From contig CP197396.1 of NCBI GenBank assembly GCA_052161885.1, positions 3,472,001 through 3,536,000 of the forward strand: 64,000 nucleotides of DNA. Reading direction: 5' to 3'. A program made the translations under genes and the position numbers. Below are positions 34,626-43,703 of the stretch, in pieces. Under the pieces are notes generated by a model that ran no database searches, was not told the DNA's origin, and saw only the letters and a list, made by a program, of their open reading frames with translations. This DNA is from QKTW01 sp052161885. GTDB lineage: Bacteria > Bacteroidota > Bacteroidia > Chitinophagales > Chitinophagaceae. Within the stretch, counting starts at the first letter, position 1. Every line of letters begins with the position of its first letter.

Positions 34626-37600
34626 TTACATATTCCTGCGGTACTGACCACCAACTTCGAAGAGTGCTTTGGTGATCTGCCCAAGTGAGCAGTACTTAAC
34701 GGTGTCCATCAGCTCGGCAAAGATGTTGCCATTGTGGATGGCTACCTGCTGCAGGCGTTTCAGGGCTTCTTCGCCTTTCTCGCCGCCGCGCTTCCATACG
34801 TTCTGCACGTTCTGTATCTGGAATTCTTTTTCTTCCGTAGTAGAACGGATTACTTCTTTCGGTATTACGGTAGGTGAACCTTTGGAGCTAAGGAATGTAT
34901 TAACGCCTATGATGGGGAATTCGCCGGTATGTTTCAGTGTTTCGTAATACAGGCTTTCTTCCTGGATCTTACTGCGCTGGTACATGGTTTCCATAGCTCC
35001 CAATACGCCGCCACGCTCTGTAATACGGTCGAACTCGGCCAGTACGGCTTCTTCTACCAGATCTGTAAGCTCTTCGATGATGAAAGAACCCTGTAACGGA
35101 TTCTCGTTCTTTGCAAGTCCCAGTTCTTTATTGATGATCAGCTGTATGGCCATGGCACGGCGTACGCTTTCTTCTGTAGGCGTAGTGATAGCCTCGTCGT
35201 AAGCGTTTGTATGGAGCGAGTTACAGTTGTCGTAAATGGCATACAATGCCTGCAGCGTAGTGCGGATGTCGTTAAAGTCGATCTCCTGTGCGTGCAGTGA
35301 GCGGCCGGACGTCTGTATGTGGTACTTAAGCATCTGCGAGCGTTCGTTACCGCCATACTTATGCTTCATGGCTTTGGCCCATATGCGGCGCGATACGCGG
35401 CCTATAACACTGTACTCAGGATCTACACCATTGCTGAAGAAGAACGACAGGTTGGGCGCAAAATCATCGATATGCATGCCACGGCTCAGGTAGTACTCTA
35501 CAAACGTAAAACCATTGCTGAGGGTAAATGCCAGCTGCGATATCGGGTTGGCACCAGCTTCTGCAATATGATAACCACTGATGGATACGGAATAGAAGTT
35601 GCGCACGCCTTCATTGATGAAGAACTGCTGCACATCGCCCATTACACGGAGTGAAAATTCTGTAGAGAAGATACAGGTGTTCTGTGCCTGGTCTTCTTTA
35701 AGTATATCTGCCTGAACGGTACCGCGCACCTGCTTCAGGGTATCTGCTTTAATTTTTGCATACACATCTGCAGGTAGTACCTGGTCGCCGGTAACACCGA
35801 GCAGCATCAGGCCGAGACCGTCGTTACCCTCGGGCAATTCGTTCCTGCCCATTTCTGCCGCTTTGCCCAAACCTACAGATGAGCTGTAGAACGGGCGCTG
35901 CATACCTTTCTCTGCGTAAATAGCATCGATCTTTTTATCTACTTCTTCTTCCAGTCCGTGCGCTTTGATGTACAATTCGCATTGCTGATCTATCGCAGCA
36001 TTCATAAAGAAAGCAGTGATCGTCGGTGCAGGACCATTGATGGTCATGGACACAGAAGTCTTGGGATCGGCAAGATTAAAGCCGGAGTACAGCTTCTTCG
36101 CATCGTCGAGTGTAGGAATGCTCACACCGGAGTTACCGATCTTACCATATATATCCGGGCGATGGTCCGGATCCTGACCGTAAAGGGTTACAGAGTCGAA
36201 TGCCGTAGAAAGGCGCTTGGCCGGCATACCCAGCGACACGTAGTGGAAACGTTTGTTGGTACGCTCCGGGCCACCCTCACCGGCAAACATGCGGGTAGGA
36301 TCTTCACCTTCACGCTTGAACGGATAGATACCGGCAGCATAAGGAAATTCACCAGGGAAGTTTTCGCTCAATGCCCACTGCAGTATCTCTCCCCATGCTT
36401 CAAACTTAGGTACCGCTACTTTTGGCACCTGTGTGTGTGACAGCGATTCGGAGTGTGTTTTTATCTTCAGTTCTTTATCACGCACTTTAAAGACATAGAA
36501 CTCGTCCTGATAATGGCGTTTCTTGGCCTCCCAGTTCTGCAGCAGGTGCAGGTTTTTGGGATCGAGATCCATTACCACTTTGCCATATACGGCTTCGAGG
36601 TCTTTTATGATGCGGTGCTTATCTTCTATATGAGTTTCCTGCAGCGTTTCTATCGTTTTGCGGAGACCAAATAGTTTCTGCGCCACGCCCGACTGGTCTT
36701 TTGACCATTTGTCGTACTTGCGGTTGTTCTCAGAAATCTCGCTGAGGTAACGGGTACGTGCAGGAGGTATGATGTAGATCTTTTCGCTCATCTCTTCGCT
36801 GGAAGCAAAGGATGACTGCAGTCCTGTAGCACCGGTTTTATCTACAATGATGTCCATCAAGGCACGGTACATAGTATTGGTACCCGGATCATTAAACTGA
36901 GAAGCGATGGTGCCGTAAACCGGCATATCATCTGCGTTCTTATCAAACAGCTTATGGTTGCGCTGGTATTGTTTCTTCACATCACGGAGTGCATCAAGCG
37001 CGCCGCGTTTGTCGAACTTATTGATAACAACGATGTCCGCGAAATCCAGCATGTCTATCTTCTCGAGCTGAGTGGCAGCACCGTATTCGGGTGTCATCAC
37101 GTAGAGGCTCATATCGCAGTAGTCAGTGATCTGCGTATCGCTCTGGCCGATGCCGGATGTTTCGAGAATGATAAGATCGTAGTTGGCTGCTTTGAGTATG
37201 TCTACCGCATCTTTGATGTGACGGCTTACGGCAAGATTGCTCTGGCGTGTGGCCATGGAGCGCATATATACACGCTCATTGCGGATGGCGTTCATGCGGA
37301 TACGGTCGCCCAGGAGCGCACCACCTGTTTTTCGCTTGGAAGGATCTACCGAAATGATGCCGATCGTTTTTGCGTGGCCTTTAAAGTCCAGCAGGTAACG
37401 ACGCACTATTTCATCTACCAGTGAGCTTTTACCAGCACCGCCGGTACCCGTAATACCCAGAACAGGCACTTTGGAATCAGCAGCCATAGAGCGTACTTTC
37501 TTCAGCATAGCCTGTGTTTCCTCGAGCTCACCAAAGTTTTCAGCAGCTGAGATAAGGCGCGCCACAGATTTGGCATCGTGTTCTTTCAGGTGACCCACTT

Positions 37601-38048
37601 CGCCATTGAGCTGGTTGCCCGTAGGGAAATCGCTTTTCTGCAGCAGATCTATGATCATACCTTCGAGGCCCATAGCGCGACCATCATCCGGTGAGTAGAT
37701 GCGTGTGATGCCGTAAGCGTGCAACTCGTCTATTTCTACCGGCAGGATTACACCGCCGCCGCCTGCAAATATTTTAATATGACCGCAACCGCGTTCGCGC
37801 AGCAGGTCGTACATATATTTCAGGTATTCAACGTGGCCGCCCTGGTAAGAGGTCATGGCAATAGCATTCGCATCTTCCTGTATGGCGCAGTCTACCACGT
37901 CCTGTACGCTGCGGTCGTGGCCGAGGTGTATTACTTCAGCACCATTGGCCTGCATAATGCGACGCATGATATTGATAGCGGCATCGTGGCCGTCGAAGAG
38001 AGAAGCGGCCGTGACGATACGGATCTTGTGCTTCGGTGAGTATGACAT
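34626..38048 (-). CDS. icmF: Fused isobutyryl-CoA mutase IcmF
   Basis: The 1140-residue fusion catalyses adenosylcobalamin-dependent carbon-skeleton rearrangement of acyl-CoA, typically isobutyryl-CoA to n-butyryl-CoA. Order: a B12-binding domain with SLFDGHDAA (base-off His21) and GGGGVILP; a MeaB/MeaI-like GTPase chaperone with P-loop GITGTGGAGKSS (residues 198-209) and IDMLDFADIVVINKFDKRG; then the TIM-barrel mutase domain. EDPTRMFAGEG, with Phe where methylmalonyl-CoA mutase has Tyr, points to IcmF rather than a methylmalonyl enzyme. The separate epimerase at 45572 hints that a methylmalonyl-CoA mutase exists elsewhere. A near -7 box (TAACTTTA) lies about 85 bases upstream. Confidence 0.93.
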   Translation of the reverse strand: MSYSPKHKIRIVTAASLFDGHDAAINIMRRIMQANGAEVIHLGHDRSVQDVVDCAIQEDANAIAMTSYQGGHVEYLKYMYDLLRERGCGHIKIFAGGGGVILPVEIDELHAYGITRIYSPDDGRAMGLEGMIIDLLQKSDFPTGNQLNGEVGHLKEHDAKSVARLISAAENFGELEETQAMLKKVRSMAADSKVPVLGITGTGGAGKSSLVDEIVRRYLLDFKGHAKTIGIISVDPSKRKTGGALLGDRIRMNAIRNERVYMRSMATRQSNLAVSRHIKDAVDILKAANYDLIILETSGIGQSDTQITDYCDMSLYVMTPEYGAATQLEKIDMLDFADIVVINKFDKRGALDALRDVKKQYQRNHKLFDKNADDMPVYGTIASQFNDPGTNTMYRALMDIIVDKTGATGLQSSFASSEEMSEKIYIIPPARTRYLSEISENNRKYDKWSKDQSGVAQKLFGLRKTIETLQETHIEDKHRIIKDLEAVYGKVVMDLDPKNLHLLQNWEAKKRHYQDEFYVFKVRDKELKIKTHSESLSHTQVPKVAVPKFEAWGEILQWALSENFPGEFPYAAGIYPFKREGEDPTRMFAGEGGPERTNKRFHYVSLGMPAKRLSTAFDSVTLYGQDPDHRPDIYGKIGNSGVSIPTLDDAKKLYSGFNLADPKTSVSMTINGPAPTITAFFMNAAIDQQCELYIKAHGLEEEVDKKIDAIYAEKGMQRPFYSSSVGLGKAAEMGRNELPEGNDGLGLMLLGVTGDQVLPADVYAKIKADTLKQVRGTVQADILKEDQAQNTCIFSTEFSLRVMGDVQQFFINEGVRNFYSVSISGYHIAEAGANPISQLAFTLSNGFTFVEYYLSRGMHIDDFAPNLSFFFSNGVDPEYSVIGRVSRRIWAKAMKHKYGGNERSQMLKYHIQTSGRSLHAQEIDFNDIRTTLQALYAIYDNCNSLHTNAYDEAITTPTEESVRRAMAIQLIINKELGLAKNENPLQGSFIIEELTDLVEEAVLAEFDRITERGGVLGAMETMYQRSKIQEESLYYETLKHTGEFPIIGVNTFLSSKGSPTVIPKEVIRSTTEEKEFQIQNVQNVWKRGGEKGEEALKRLQQVAIHNGNIFAELMDTVKYCSLGQITKALFEVGGQYRRNM

Positions 38049-38225
38049 AAATATTGCTGTGTCTTTAAGATTTGTGGGCCGCCCGGCTCCCTGAAACCTC
38101 TATCGTTCCGGAAAAGGCGGGCTAAAACCGCGTAAAGTTACAAAATGAGCGGCGTAGTATATATATGGCAGGAAATGAGGGGAAACTGCATACGCGTCGT
38201 TGCCCGGCAAGCATGAGCCCCACAA

Positions 38226-38375
38226 TACCCATATGTTACTTTTTTTACGCAAAAAAAGTAACCAAAAAAGGCGCCGGTAAGCCATGACGGCTTGCCCGCC
38301 TGAATGACGCAGTCGGGCAGGCTTCCCGGTGTGTCTCCGATAGCGCTGCAGTACTGCTGTTCTGCCCGACCTTTC
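38226..38375 (-). repeat. Dispersed repeat, copy C, with terminal hairpin
   Basis: The reverse complement aligns with copy A (12880-13020): CAGTACTGCAGCGCTATCGG, AGACACACCGGGAAGC and CAAGCCGTCATGGCTTACCGG are shared, with about 25 extra bases here. The hairpin is GTTAC+T7 (38235-38246), loop ACGC, A7+GTAAC (38251-38262), flanked by CCCATAT. No coding role; it lies between icmF and dnaN. Confidence 0.7.
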
Positions 38376-38424
38376 TGCCCTGATCCTGTCGGAGTCGGGA
38401 AGTGGAATGCATCAGGGTAAATAA

Positions 38425-38452
38425 AAATGGCAGACGTTCCGGTCTGCCATTT
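38425..38452 (-). terminator. Terminator after dnaN
   Basis: AAATGGCAGAC (38425-38435) and GTCTGCCATTT (38442-38452) form a perfect 11-bp stem with a GTTCCG loop. It lies 26 bases past the dnaN stop, and the minus-strand sequence continues with TTATTTACC. Confidence 0.75.
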
Positions 38453-38477
38453 AAATGTTCCATATTTTAGAAAGCTG

Positions 38478-39599
38478 CTATACGCCTACCATCAATGGCA
38501 TGAGCAGCATCAGTACGTCTTCGTTATCGCCCTTTTCTACCGGGCGGAAGATACCGGCACGTGTTGGTGTGCTCAGTTCTACGTTCAGTTCTGCACCGTC
38601 CATATTGTTCACCATTTCAATCATCAGCTTGGCATTGAAGGCAATTTTCATGTCTTCGCCGGAGTACTGACAGCTCAGTTTTTCCTTTCCTTCGTAGCTG
38701 AAGTCGATATCCTGTGCGCTCAGCTGCAGTGCATTGCCATTGATCTCCAGCACAACCTGATTGGTTGTTTTGTTGGCAAAGATGCTTACACGGCGCAGTG
38801 CGCTGATGAAATCTGTGCGGCTGATGGTAAGACGGTAAGGATTGTCGGCAGGAATTACTGCTTTATAATCCGGGAAGCGTGCATCTATAAGGCGGCAGCT
38901 CATGCTGAGACGGTTGCTGCTTACAAACAGATGGCTTCCGTTATAGCTCAACTGCAATTGTGTTTCATCGGCAGGCAATGTAGCCCGAAGCTGCTGCAGC
39001 GGCTTTTTAGGCACCACAAAACCATCCTGCTGCGGGCAGGCCACATCGTCGCGGCGGAAGCGTACCAGGCGGTGCGCATCTGTAGATACGAGCGTGATGC
39101 TGTCTGTAGCCAGCTCAAAGTAAACGCCGGTCATTGCAGGGCGCAGTGTATCGTTGCTTACAGCAAAAAGCGTTTTATTGATGCTTTCGATCAATGCGAT
39201 CGACGGCATAGTGAAGTTGGTCGTTTCTCCCGGTGCCGGCTCTTTGGGGAAGTCGTCGGCTTTTTCACCTCCGATCTTATACTTACCCACATCGCTCGAC
39301 ATTTCTATAGAGAGATCCTGTTCGTTTATATTAAAAGTAATTGGCTGATCAGGCAGGTTTTTAAGGTAATCCATCAGGATCTTGGATGGAATACAGATGC
39401 GTCCGTCGCCCTGGGCGTCGTTTACATCCAGCTGTACGCGCATCATAGTTTCCAGGTCGGTAGCAGTAAGCGTCAGTGTATTGCCTTTCAGTTCAAAAAG
39501 GAAATCTTCCAGCACCGATAATACAGTATTGGCACTGATCACACCGCTTATTTGCTGCAGGTTTTTAAGAAGTGCAGTAGAGGTTACAATAAAACGCAT
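38478..39599 (-). CDS. dnaN: DNA polymerase III beta sliding clamp
   Basis: The 373-residue sliding clamp encircles DNA and tethers polymerase III. It begins MRFIVTSTALLKNLQQISGV, the usual DnaN start, contains three clamp domains (about 1-125, 126-250, 251-373) and ends LMLLMPLMVGV, the hydrophobic C-terminus that helps form the partner-binding pocket. The ATG at 39599 is chosen; 39608 is possible, whereas 39623 would fall inside the predicted -7 box. No replication genes or DnaA boxes are evident nearby, so it is not at a recognisable origin. Confidence 0.95.
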   Translation of the reverse strand: MRFIVTSTALLKNLQQISGVISANTVLSVLEDFLFELKGNTLTLTATDLETMMRVQLDVNDAQGDGRICIPSKILMDYLKNLPDQPITFNINEQDLSIEMSSDVGKYKIGGEKADDFPKEPAPGETTNFTMPSIALIESINKTLFAVSNDTLRPAMTGVYFELATDSITLVSTDAHRLVRFRRDDVACPQQDGFVVPKKPLQQLRATLPADETQLQLSYNGSHLFVSSNRLSMSCRLIDARFPDYKAVIPADNPYRLTISRTDFISALRRVSIFANKTTNQVVLEINGNALQLSAQDIDFSYEGKEKLSCQYSGEDMKIAFNAKLMIEMVNNMDGAELNVELSTPTRAGIFRPVEKGDNEDVLMLLMPLMVGV

Positions 39600-39620
39600 T
39601 GGATTCATGTATTTGGCAAA

Positions 39621-39628
39621 CAAAGATA
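39621..39628 (-). promoter_or_regulatory. -7 box of dnaN
   Basis: TATCTTTG on the minus strand matches TAnnTTTG. The predicted start of transcription near 39614 leaves a very short leader before the ATG at 39608 or 39599, which helps fix the start. Confidence 0.6.
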
Positions 39629-39808
39629 ATCGTTTGAGTGATTTGAACCGGACAATTTGCAGTTAAGCGTATGTGCGGCAATATTATATGCTGGAATTGT
39701 GGAGATTGTGGGGATTTCTGAACAACCGGGCCCGGAAAATGCCCAAATATTGTAGTACGCCTGTACCCTGAGATTTTTGCAAAATCTCCGATATGTTTGT
39801 CAAAAAAC

Positions 39809-39834
39809 AAAACCGGCACTTACGTACCGGTTTT
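39809..39834 (-). terminator. Terminator after aminotransferase gene
   Basis: AAAACCGG and CCGGTTTT (39809-39816, 39827-39834) flank a 10-base loop, 15 bases past the stop at 39850; the minus strand continues with GTTTTTTGAC. Confidence 0.7.
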
Positions 39835-39849
39835 AACATCTGCCATTAT

Positions 39850-41004
39850 TTAAACTGTAACGGTCTTCAGCTGCCTGAGCTTTTCGACCGCTGCCAGTAG
39901 TGTTTCTTCTTTTTTGGCAAAACAGAACCGTACCAGTTTATCGTCTTTACGGTTGCTGTAAAATGCACTTACCGGGATCGTGGCTACGCCATGTTCGCGT
40001 GTAAGCCATTGTGCAAACTCCATATCCGGCAACTCAGAAATACCTGCATAGCTGGCCACCTGGAAATAACTGCCTGCTGCCGGTTGTTGAATGGTAAATG
40101 GCGTATCTTTTAGGAGCTCCAGAAAATAATCGCGCTTTTGCTGCAGTTGTACATTTACCGGTTCCGTCCGTTGGCCGAGGTATTTTGCCAGTGCATATTG
40201 TGCGGGAGTGTTTACCGAAAATGCAAGGAACTGGTGCAATTTGCGAAAAGCATGCGTCAGTGCTGGTGGTGCAATACAATAGCCAATCTTCCAACCTGTA
40301 TTGTGAAATACTTTACCGAAAGAATACAGCGCAAAGCTTCTCTCACGCAATTCTTCATGCTGCAGTACGCTATAGTGTTGCCGGTCATCATATACAAGCT
40401 GTTCATATACCTCGTCCGACAGTACAAAAATATCTGTTCCGCGCAGCAGCCCGGCCAGTGTATCCCAGTCGTTCTGTGTCCAGATGGCCCCGGTAGGGTT
40501 ATGTGGTGTATTAACGATTATAGCTTTTGTTTTGCTGGTAATAGCAGCTTTTACAAGATCCCAGTCTACAGAAAAAGTGGGCGCAGAAAGCGGTACAGGC
40601 ACTGCTCTGGCGCCGTTCATTTCTATATTGGGTATATAGCTGTCGTAGGCTGGCTCCAGTACTACTACTTCATCTCCGGGCTGCAGTATGGCTGTAAATG
40701 CAGTGTAAATAGCATACGTGGCGCCGGGTGTAACGGTTATTTCCATATCGGCGTTGACTGAGATGCCATACCTGCTGTTAAAATTTGCCGCTATTGCCTG
40801 GCGCAGCAACGGAAGGCCCGGCATGGGTGAGTATTGATTAAATCCCGTTTCTGCCGCTTCTTTCAGCAGATCGCCGAGCAGAGGATCCACCGGAAAATCC
40901 GGAAAGCCCTGCGACAGGTTGATTGCATTATGCTGCTGTGCCAATGCACTCATTACCGTAAAGATAGTAGTATCTGCAGCGGAATGTTTTTGTGGTAACA
41001 GCAT
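39850..41004 (-). CDS. PLP-dependent aminotransferase, methionine/kynurenine type
   Basis: The 384-residue class I/II aminotransferase resembles YbdL-type methionine aminotransferases. Motifs: INLSQGFPDFPVD near the N-terminus, VNTPHNPTG for the cofactor ring, SDEVYEQLVYD and SFGKVFHNTGWKIGY with the PLP-binding lysine. These enzymes move the amino group of methionine or aromatic amino acids to a 2-oxo acid such as 2-oxo-4-methylthiobutyrate. It follows the mannose-1-phosphate guanylyltransferase gene by 3 bases on the same strand, so the two are probably co-transcribed, although their pathways are unrelated. The exact substrate is inference. Confidence 0.88.
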   Translation of the reverse strand: MLLPQKHSAADTTIFTVMSALAQQHNAINLSQGFPDFPVDPLLGDLLKEAAETGFNQYSPMPGLPLLRQAIAANFNSRYGISVNADMEITVTPGATYAIYTAFTAILQPGDEVVVLEPAYDSYIPNIEMNGARAVPVPLSAPTFSVDWDLVKAAITSKTKAIIVNTPHNPTGAIWTQNDWDTLAGLLRGTDIFVLSDEVYEQLVYDDRQHYSVLQHEELRERSFALYSFGKVFHNTGWKIGYCIAPPALTHAFRKLHQFLAFSVNTPAQYALAKYLGQRTEPVNVQLQQKRDYFLELLKDTPFTIQQPAAGSYFQVASYAGISELPDMEFAQWLTREHGVATIPVSAFYSNRKDDKLVRFCFAKKEETLLAAVEKLRQLKTVTV

Positions 41005-41007
41005 TGT

Positions 41008-42093
41008 CTACAGGTATTTTTCGCCTTTATTACGTTTTACCTCGGCTACGTATTCTTTGATCTGCTGCTCGCGGGTACGTTCACAGATCAGCAGTACATC
41101 GGGCGTATCTATAACAATAAATTTCTCAAGCCCCTGCAGCAGCACCAGCTTATCTGCCGGCGCCTTTACCATACATTCGGTGGCATCAATGATCATTACA
41201 TTATCTCCGTAAACAGAATTGCCCAGGTAATCTTTGCTCGAATTCTCATATGCCGATTCCCACGTACCGAGGTCGCACCAGCCAAAATAAGAAGGGATGA
41301 CAAATACATTTTTAGCCTTTTCCATTATCCCGTAATCAATAGAAATATTGGTACACTGGGCATATAACTGGTTGATCAGACTGTTTTCCTTTTCTGTATT
41401 GTATACTTCTGTTGCCATGAGAAATACCTCATGTACTTCCGGGAGATACTTCGCCAGCGCCTCCATGATCGTTTTTACATTCCATACAAATATGCCGGAA
41501 TTCCAGAGGAAGTCGCCACTCTTGAGAAATGTTCTTGCCAGTTCGAGGGAAGGTTTTTCGGTGAATGTTTTCACACGGTACACCTTATCCAGTTCATTTT
41601 CCGGATCATATTGTATATAACCATAACCGGTATCGGGGCGGGTAGGCTTTATGCCCAGCGTGAGTAGCGCTTCATGATGTGCCACGAAATCCAACGCATC
41701 ATAACAGGTCCGTTCAAATGCACGCTCATCCATAATAAGATGGTCTGCGGGCGACATGATAATGTTGGCATTGGGATTCAATGCCATTATCTTATGTGCA
41801 AAATAAGCAGCACAAGGGGCTGTATTCTTCCGGGATGGTTCACTGATTATATTTTCATCTCTTACCTCCGGTATCTGCTCTTTCAGGGTATCGATATAGT
41901 TCTGGTTGGTAATAAAATATATATTTTCCTGGGGGCAGATATTTTTGAAGCGATAATAAGTCCATTGTATAAGTGAGCGGCCTGTACCCAGCAGGTCCAG
42001 GAACTGTTTGGGTCGCTGTGTGCGACTTACCGGCCAGAAACGGCTACCGATACCGCCGGCCATAATAGCTACATAATTATTATGAATGCTCAT
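41008..42093 (-). CDS. manC: Mannose-1-phosphate guanylyltransferase
   Basis: The 361-residue nucleotidyltransferase makes GDP-mannose from GTP and mannose-1-phosphate for polysaccharide and glycan synthesis. The signature MAGGIGSRFWPVSR with RPKQF is at residues 12-33, followed by SPADHLI (metal- and sugar-phosphate binding), FTEKPSLE and WNSGIFVW. It lacks the C-terminal phosphomannose isomerase domain of long ManC proteins. The start is ATG 42093; upstream is a near -7 box (TAGTTTTA) and a bidirectional-looking hairpin at 42154-42182. It is followed by the aminotransferase 3 bases downstream. Confidence 0.93.
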   Translation of the reverse strand: MSIHNNYVAIMAGGIGSRFWPVSRTQRPKQFLDLLGTGRSLIQWTYYRFKNICPQENIYFITNQNYIDTLKEQIPEVRDENIISEPSRKNTAPCAAYFAHKIMALNPNANIIMSPADHLIMDERAFERTCYDALDFVAHHEALLTLGIKPTRPDTGYGYIQYDPENELDKVYRVKTFTEKPSLELARTFLKSGDFLWNSGIFVWNVKTIMEALAKYLPEVHEVFLMATEVYNTEKENSLINQLYAQCTNISIDYGIMEKAKNVFVIPSYFGWCDLGTWESAYENSSKDYLGNSVYGDNVMIIDATECMVKAPADKLVLLQGLEKFIVIDTPDVLLICERTREQQIKEYVAEVKRNKGEKYL

Positions 42094-42153
42094 GCCTGTT
42101 ATTAAAACTAAGGTTCGTATTATTTATTACTGCTAAAGTAACGTAAAACAAAA

Positions 42154-42182
42154 AAGCATCCGCATTGTATTTGCGGATGCTT
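42154..42182 (-). terminator. Terminator after nfu-like gene
   Basis: AAGCATCCGCA (42154-42164) and TGCGGATGCTT (42172-42182) form a perfect 11-bp stem, 22 bases past the stop at 42204, and the minus strand runs on into TTTTGTTTTACG. Confidence 0.8.
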
Positions 42183-42203
42183 AAAATTTGTTTTTAAATA
42201 TTT

Positions 42204-42794
42204 TTATTCAGCTTCTGCCACCACTTCTTTTACTTCAGGTATCATGCGTTTCATCATACCTTCAATACCCGCTTTCAGGGTGATCATGGATGATGGGCAA
42301 CCGGAGCAGGAACCCTGCAGCATCAATGATACAACGCCATCATTATAACCACGGAAGCTGATAGCGCCGCCATCCATTTCCACAGCTGGCTTTACGTAGT
42401 TTTCCAGCAGTTCTTTAATGCGTTTTACCACATCGCTGTCGTCTGCATGTACGGTATTATCAGAAGGCTTGGTTGTGATCTCAGATTCATTGATCACGGC
42501 TTTTCCTTCTTCAAGATATTGTTTCAGAAACTCACGGATAGACGGGATTACTTCATCCCATTGTGTTTCCTGAGTTTTGGTAAGTGTTACAAAGTTGCTG
42601 GCGATAAATACGCTGCGGATGAAAGGGAAAGCAAATAGTTCCTTGGCCAGTGGTGATGGTGCTGTGCTGGCTTCATCGGGGAAATCGATGCTCTTGCCGG
42701 GATACAACAGTTTGTTGGCCACAAACTTCATCGTTTCCGGGTTGGGCGTCATTTCCGTATAAATACTCACGATGGTATTTCCTGTCTTAAGCAT
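42204..42794 (-). CDS. Nfu-type Fe-S cluster carrier protein
   Basis: The 196-residue protein carries an N-terminal Nfu domain (TEMTPNPETMKFVANK...FPFIRSVFIASNFVTLTK) and a C-terminal NifU-like domain with GSCSGCPSSM, whose CxxC binds a [4Fe-4S] cluster passed to apo-enzymes. This two-domain order matches Nfu proteins such as those of mitochondria. The ATG at 42794 is preferred over 42812, which lies inside the predicted -7 box at 42810-42817. It is near, but apart from, the iscSUA operon, consistent with a shared role in Fe-S assembly. Confidence 0.92.
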   Translation of the reverse strand: MLKTGNTIVSIYTEMTPNPETMKFVANKLLYPGKSIDFPDEASTAPSPLAKELFAFPFIRSVFIASNFVTLTKTQETQWDEVIPSIREFLKQYLEEGKAVINESEITTKPSDNTVHADDSDVVKRIKELLENYVKPAVEMDGGAISFRGYNDGVVSLMLQGSCSGCPSSMITLKAGIEGMMKRMIPEVKEVVAEAE

Positions 42795-42809
42795 GTTCAC
42801 AATTTTGTG

Positions 42810-42817
42810 CAAAAATA
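42810..42817 (-). promoter_or_regulatory. -7 box of the nfu-like gene
   Basis: TATTTTTG on the minus strand matches TAnnTTTG; transcription should start near 42803, leaving a leader of about 9 bases before ATG 42794. Confidence 0.6.
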
Positions 42818-42927
42818 CTTAATTCTGCACGGGTTAGCTAATCAATTCCCTAAATATCATTACAGCATAAACTGATATACAGGATGCTGGCATATTTTTT
42901 TATGCAGCATTTATAAAATCCATGTTT

Positions 42928-43245
42928 ATGAAATACCTCATGCTCATCATTGCCTGCCTGACCGCCATTTCGCTGCAGGCACAGGAGATGAAAAAGACTT
43001 CAGTAGTACGAAAAAAAACGGTCCACCATCATACCACACATCATCACTCACACAAGACCGCCAATAAAACTTATTATTTCCCAAAGAGTAAGAAGGCGCG
43101 TGAGGCAGAGAAATCGATCGATGATGGAACCACCGGTGTAATGGGCGAAGAGCAGGTGAAGATGAATAAAAAGGGTATGAAACGTAATCTTAATGCTAAT
43201 ACGGGAGTTCCATTGCCGCCGACATCCGGAAGTGGTGGAAAATAG
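42928..43245 (+). CDS. Small secreted His/Lys-rich protein
   Basis: The 105-residue exported protein has a signal peptide (MKYLMLIIACLTAISLQAQ), then a basic stretch with a histidine cluster (VHHHTTHHHSHKTANK). The remainder is polar and probably disordered, ending GVPLPPTSGSGGK. The His cluster could bind Zn, Ni or Cu ions, but no family is recognised. The first ATG at 42922 would add MF; 42928 is chosen. It is convergent with iscA, and no operon partner is present. Confidence 0.7.
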   Translation: MKYLMLIIACLTAISLQAQEMKKTSVVRKKTVHHHTTHHHSHKTANKTYYFPKSKKAREAEKSIDDGTTGVMGEEQVKMNKKGMKRNLNANTGVPLPPTSGSGGK

Positions 43246-43268
43246 CGGTAGGTCAGGACTTAAAAAAA

Positions 43269-43292
43269 TCGGCCGGCAATATTGCCGGCCGA
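43269..43292 (-). terminator. Terminator after iscA
   Basis: TCGGCCGGCAAT/ATTGCCGGCCGA is a perfect 24-base palindrome, 25 bases past the stop at 43317; the minus strand continues with TTTTTTTAAG. Confidence 0.82.
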
Positions 43293-43316
43293 AATATACA
43301 TTATGTCCAATTATAA

Positions 43317-43643
43317 TTACACTGCAAAGCTCTCACCACAGCCGCAGGAACGGCTTGCGTTAGGATTATTAAAGTGAAATCCTTTACCATTCAGACCGTC
43401 TGAGAAGTCAAGTGTGGTATCGCACAGGTACAGAAAACTCTTCAGGTCTGTTACCAGTTTTACACCTTTGTCTTCAAATACCTGGTCGTTTGGCTGCTCT
43501 TCATTGTCAAAATCCAGTTTATAAGACAGGCCGGAGCATCCGCCGCCTACTACGCCAACGCGAAGAAAATAGTCGTCAGTAAGATTAGAATCTTTCCTGA
43601 GCTTTAATATTTTTTCTTTCGCTTTATCACTAATGTAAATCAT
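43317..43643 (-). CDS. Fe-S cluster assembly scaffold IscA/SufA-like
   Basis: The 108-residue A-type carrier accepts Fe-S clusters from IscU and delivers them to targets. The three cysteine ligands are seen in GGGCSGLSY and at the C-terminus SRSCGCGESF (Cys-x-Cys). It begins MIYISDKAKEKILKL at ATG 43643. It is the last gene of the iscS-iscU-iscA run, 61 bases after iscU. No hscBA or fdx follows here, so those must lie elsewhere if present. Confidence 0.92.
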   Translation of the reverse strand: MIYISDKAKEKILKLRKDSNLTDDYFLRVGVVGGGCSGLSYKLDFDNEEQPNDQVFEDKGVKLVTDLKSFLYLCDTTLDFSDGLNGKGFHFNNPNASRSCGCGESFAV

Positions 43644-43703
43644 TGTCACTTCCCCATACGGGGCCTTTTTTATTTAATAAATAAGGTTTTCTTTCTCCTC
43701 AGA

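Noticed and set aside
38427..39521. Long plus-strand ORF (364 codons) opposite dnaN
   Set aside because: Shadow of dnaN on the other strand; Cys- and His-rich with no family pattern, while the minus strand reads a full sliding clamp.
38049..39599. Replication origin near dnaN
   Set aside because: No dnaA, DnaA-box cluster or AT-rich unwinding region recognised; neighbours are metabolic genes.
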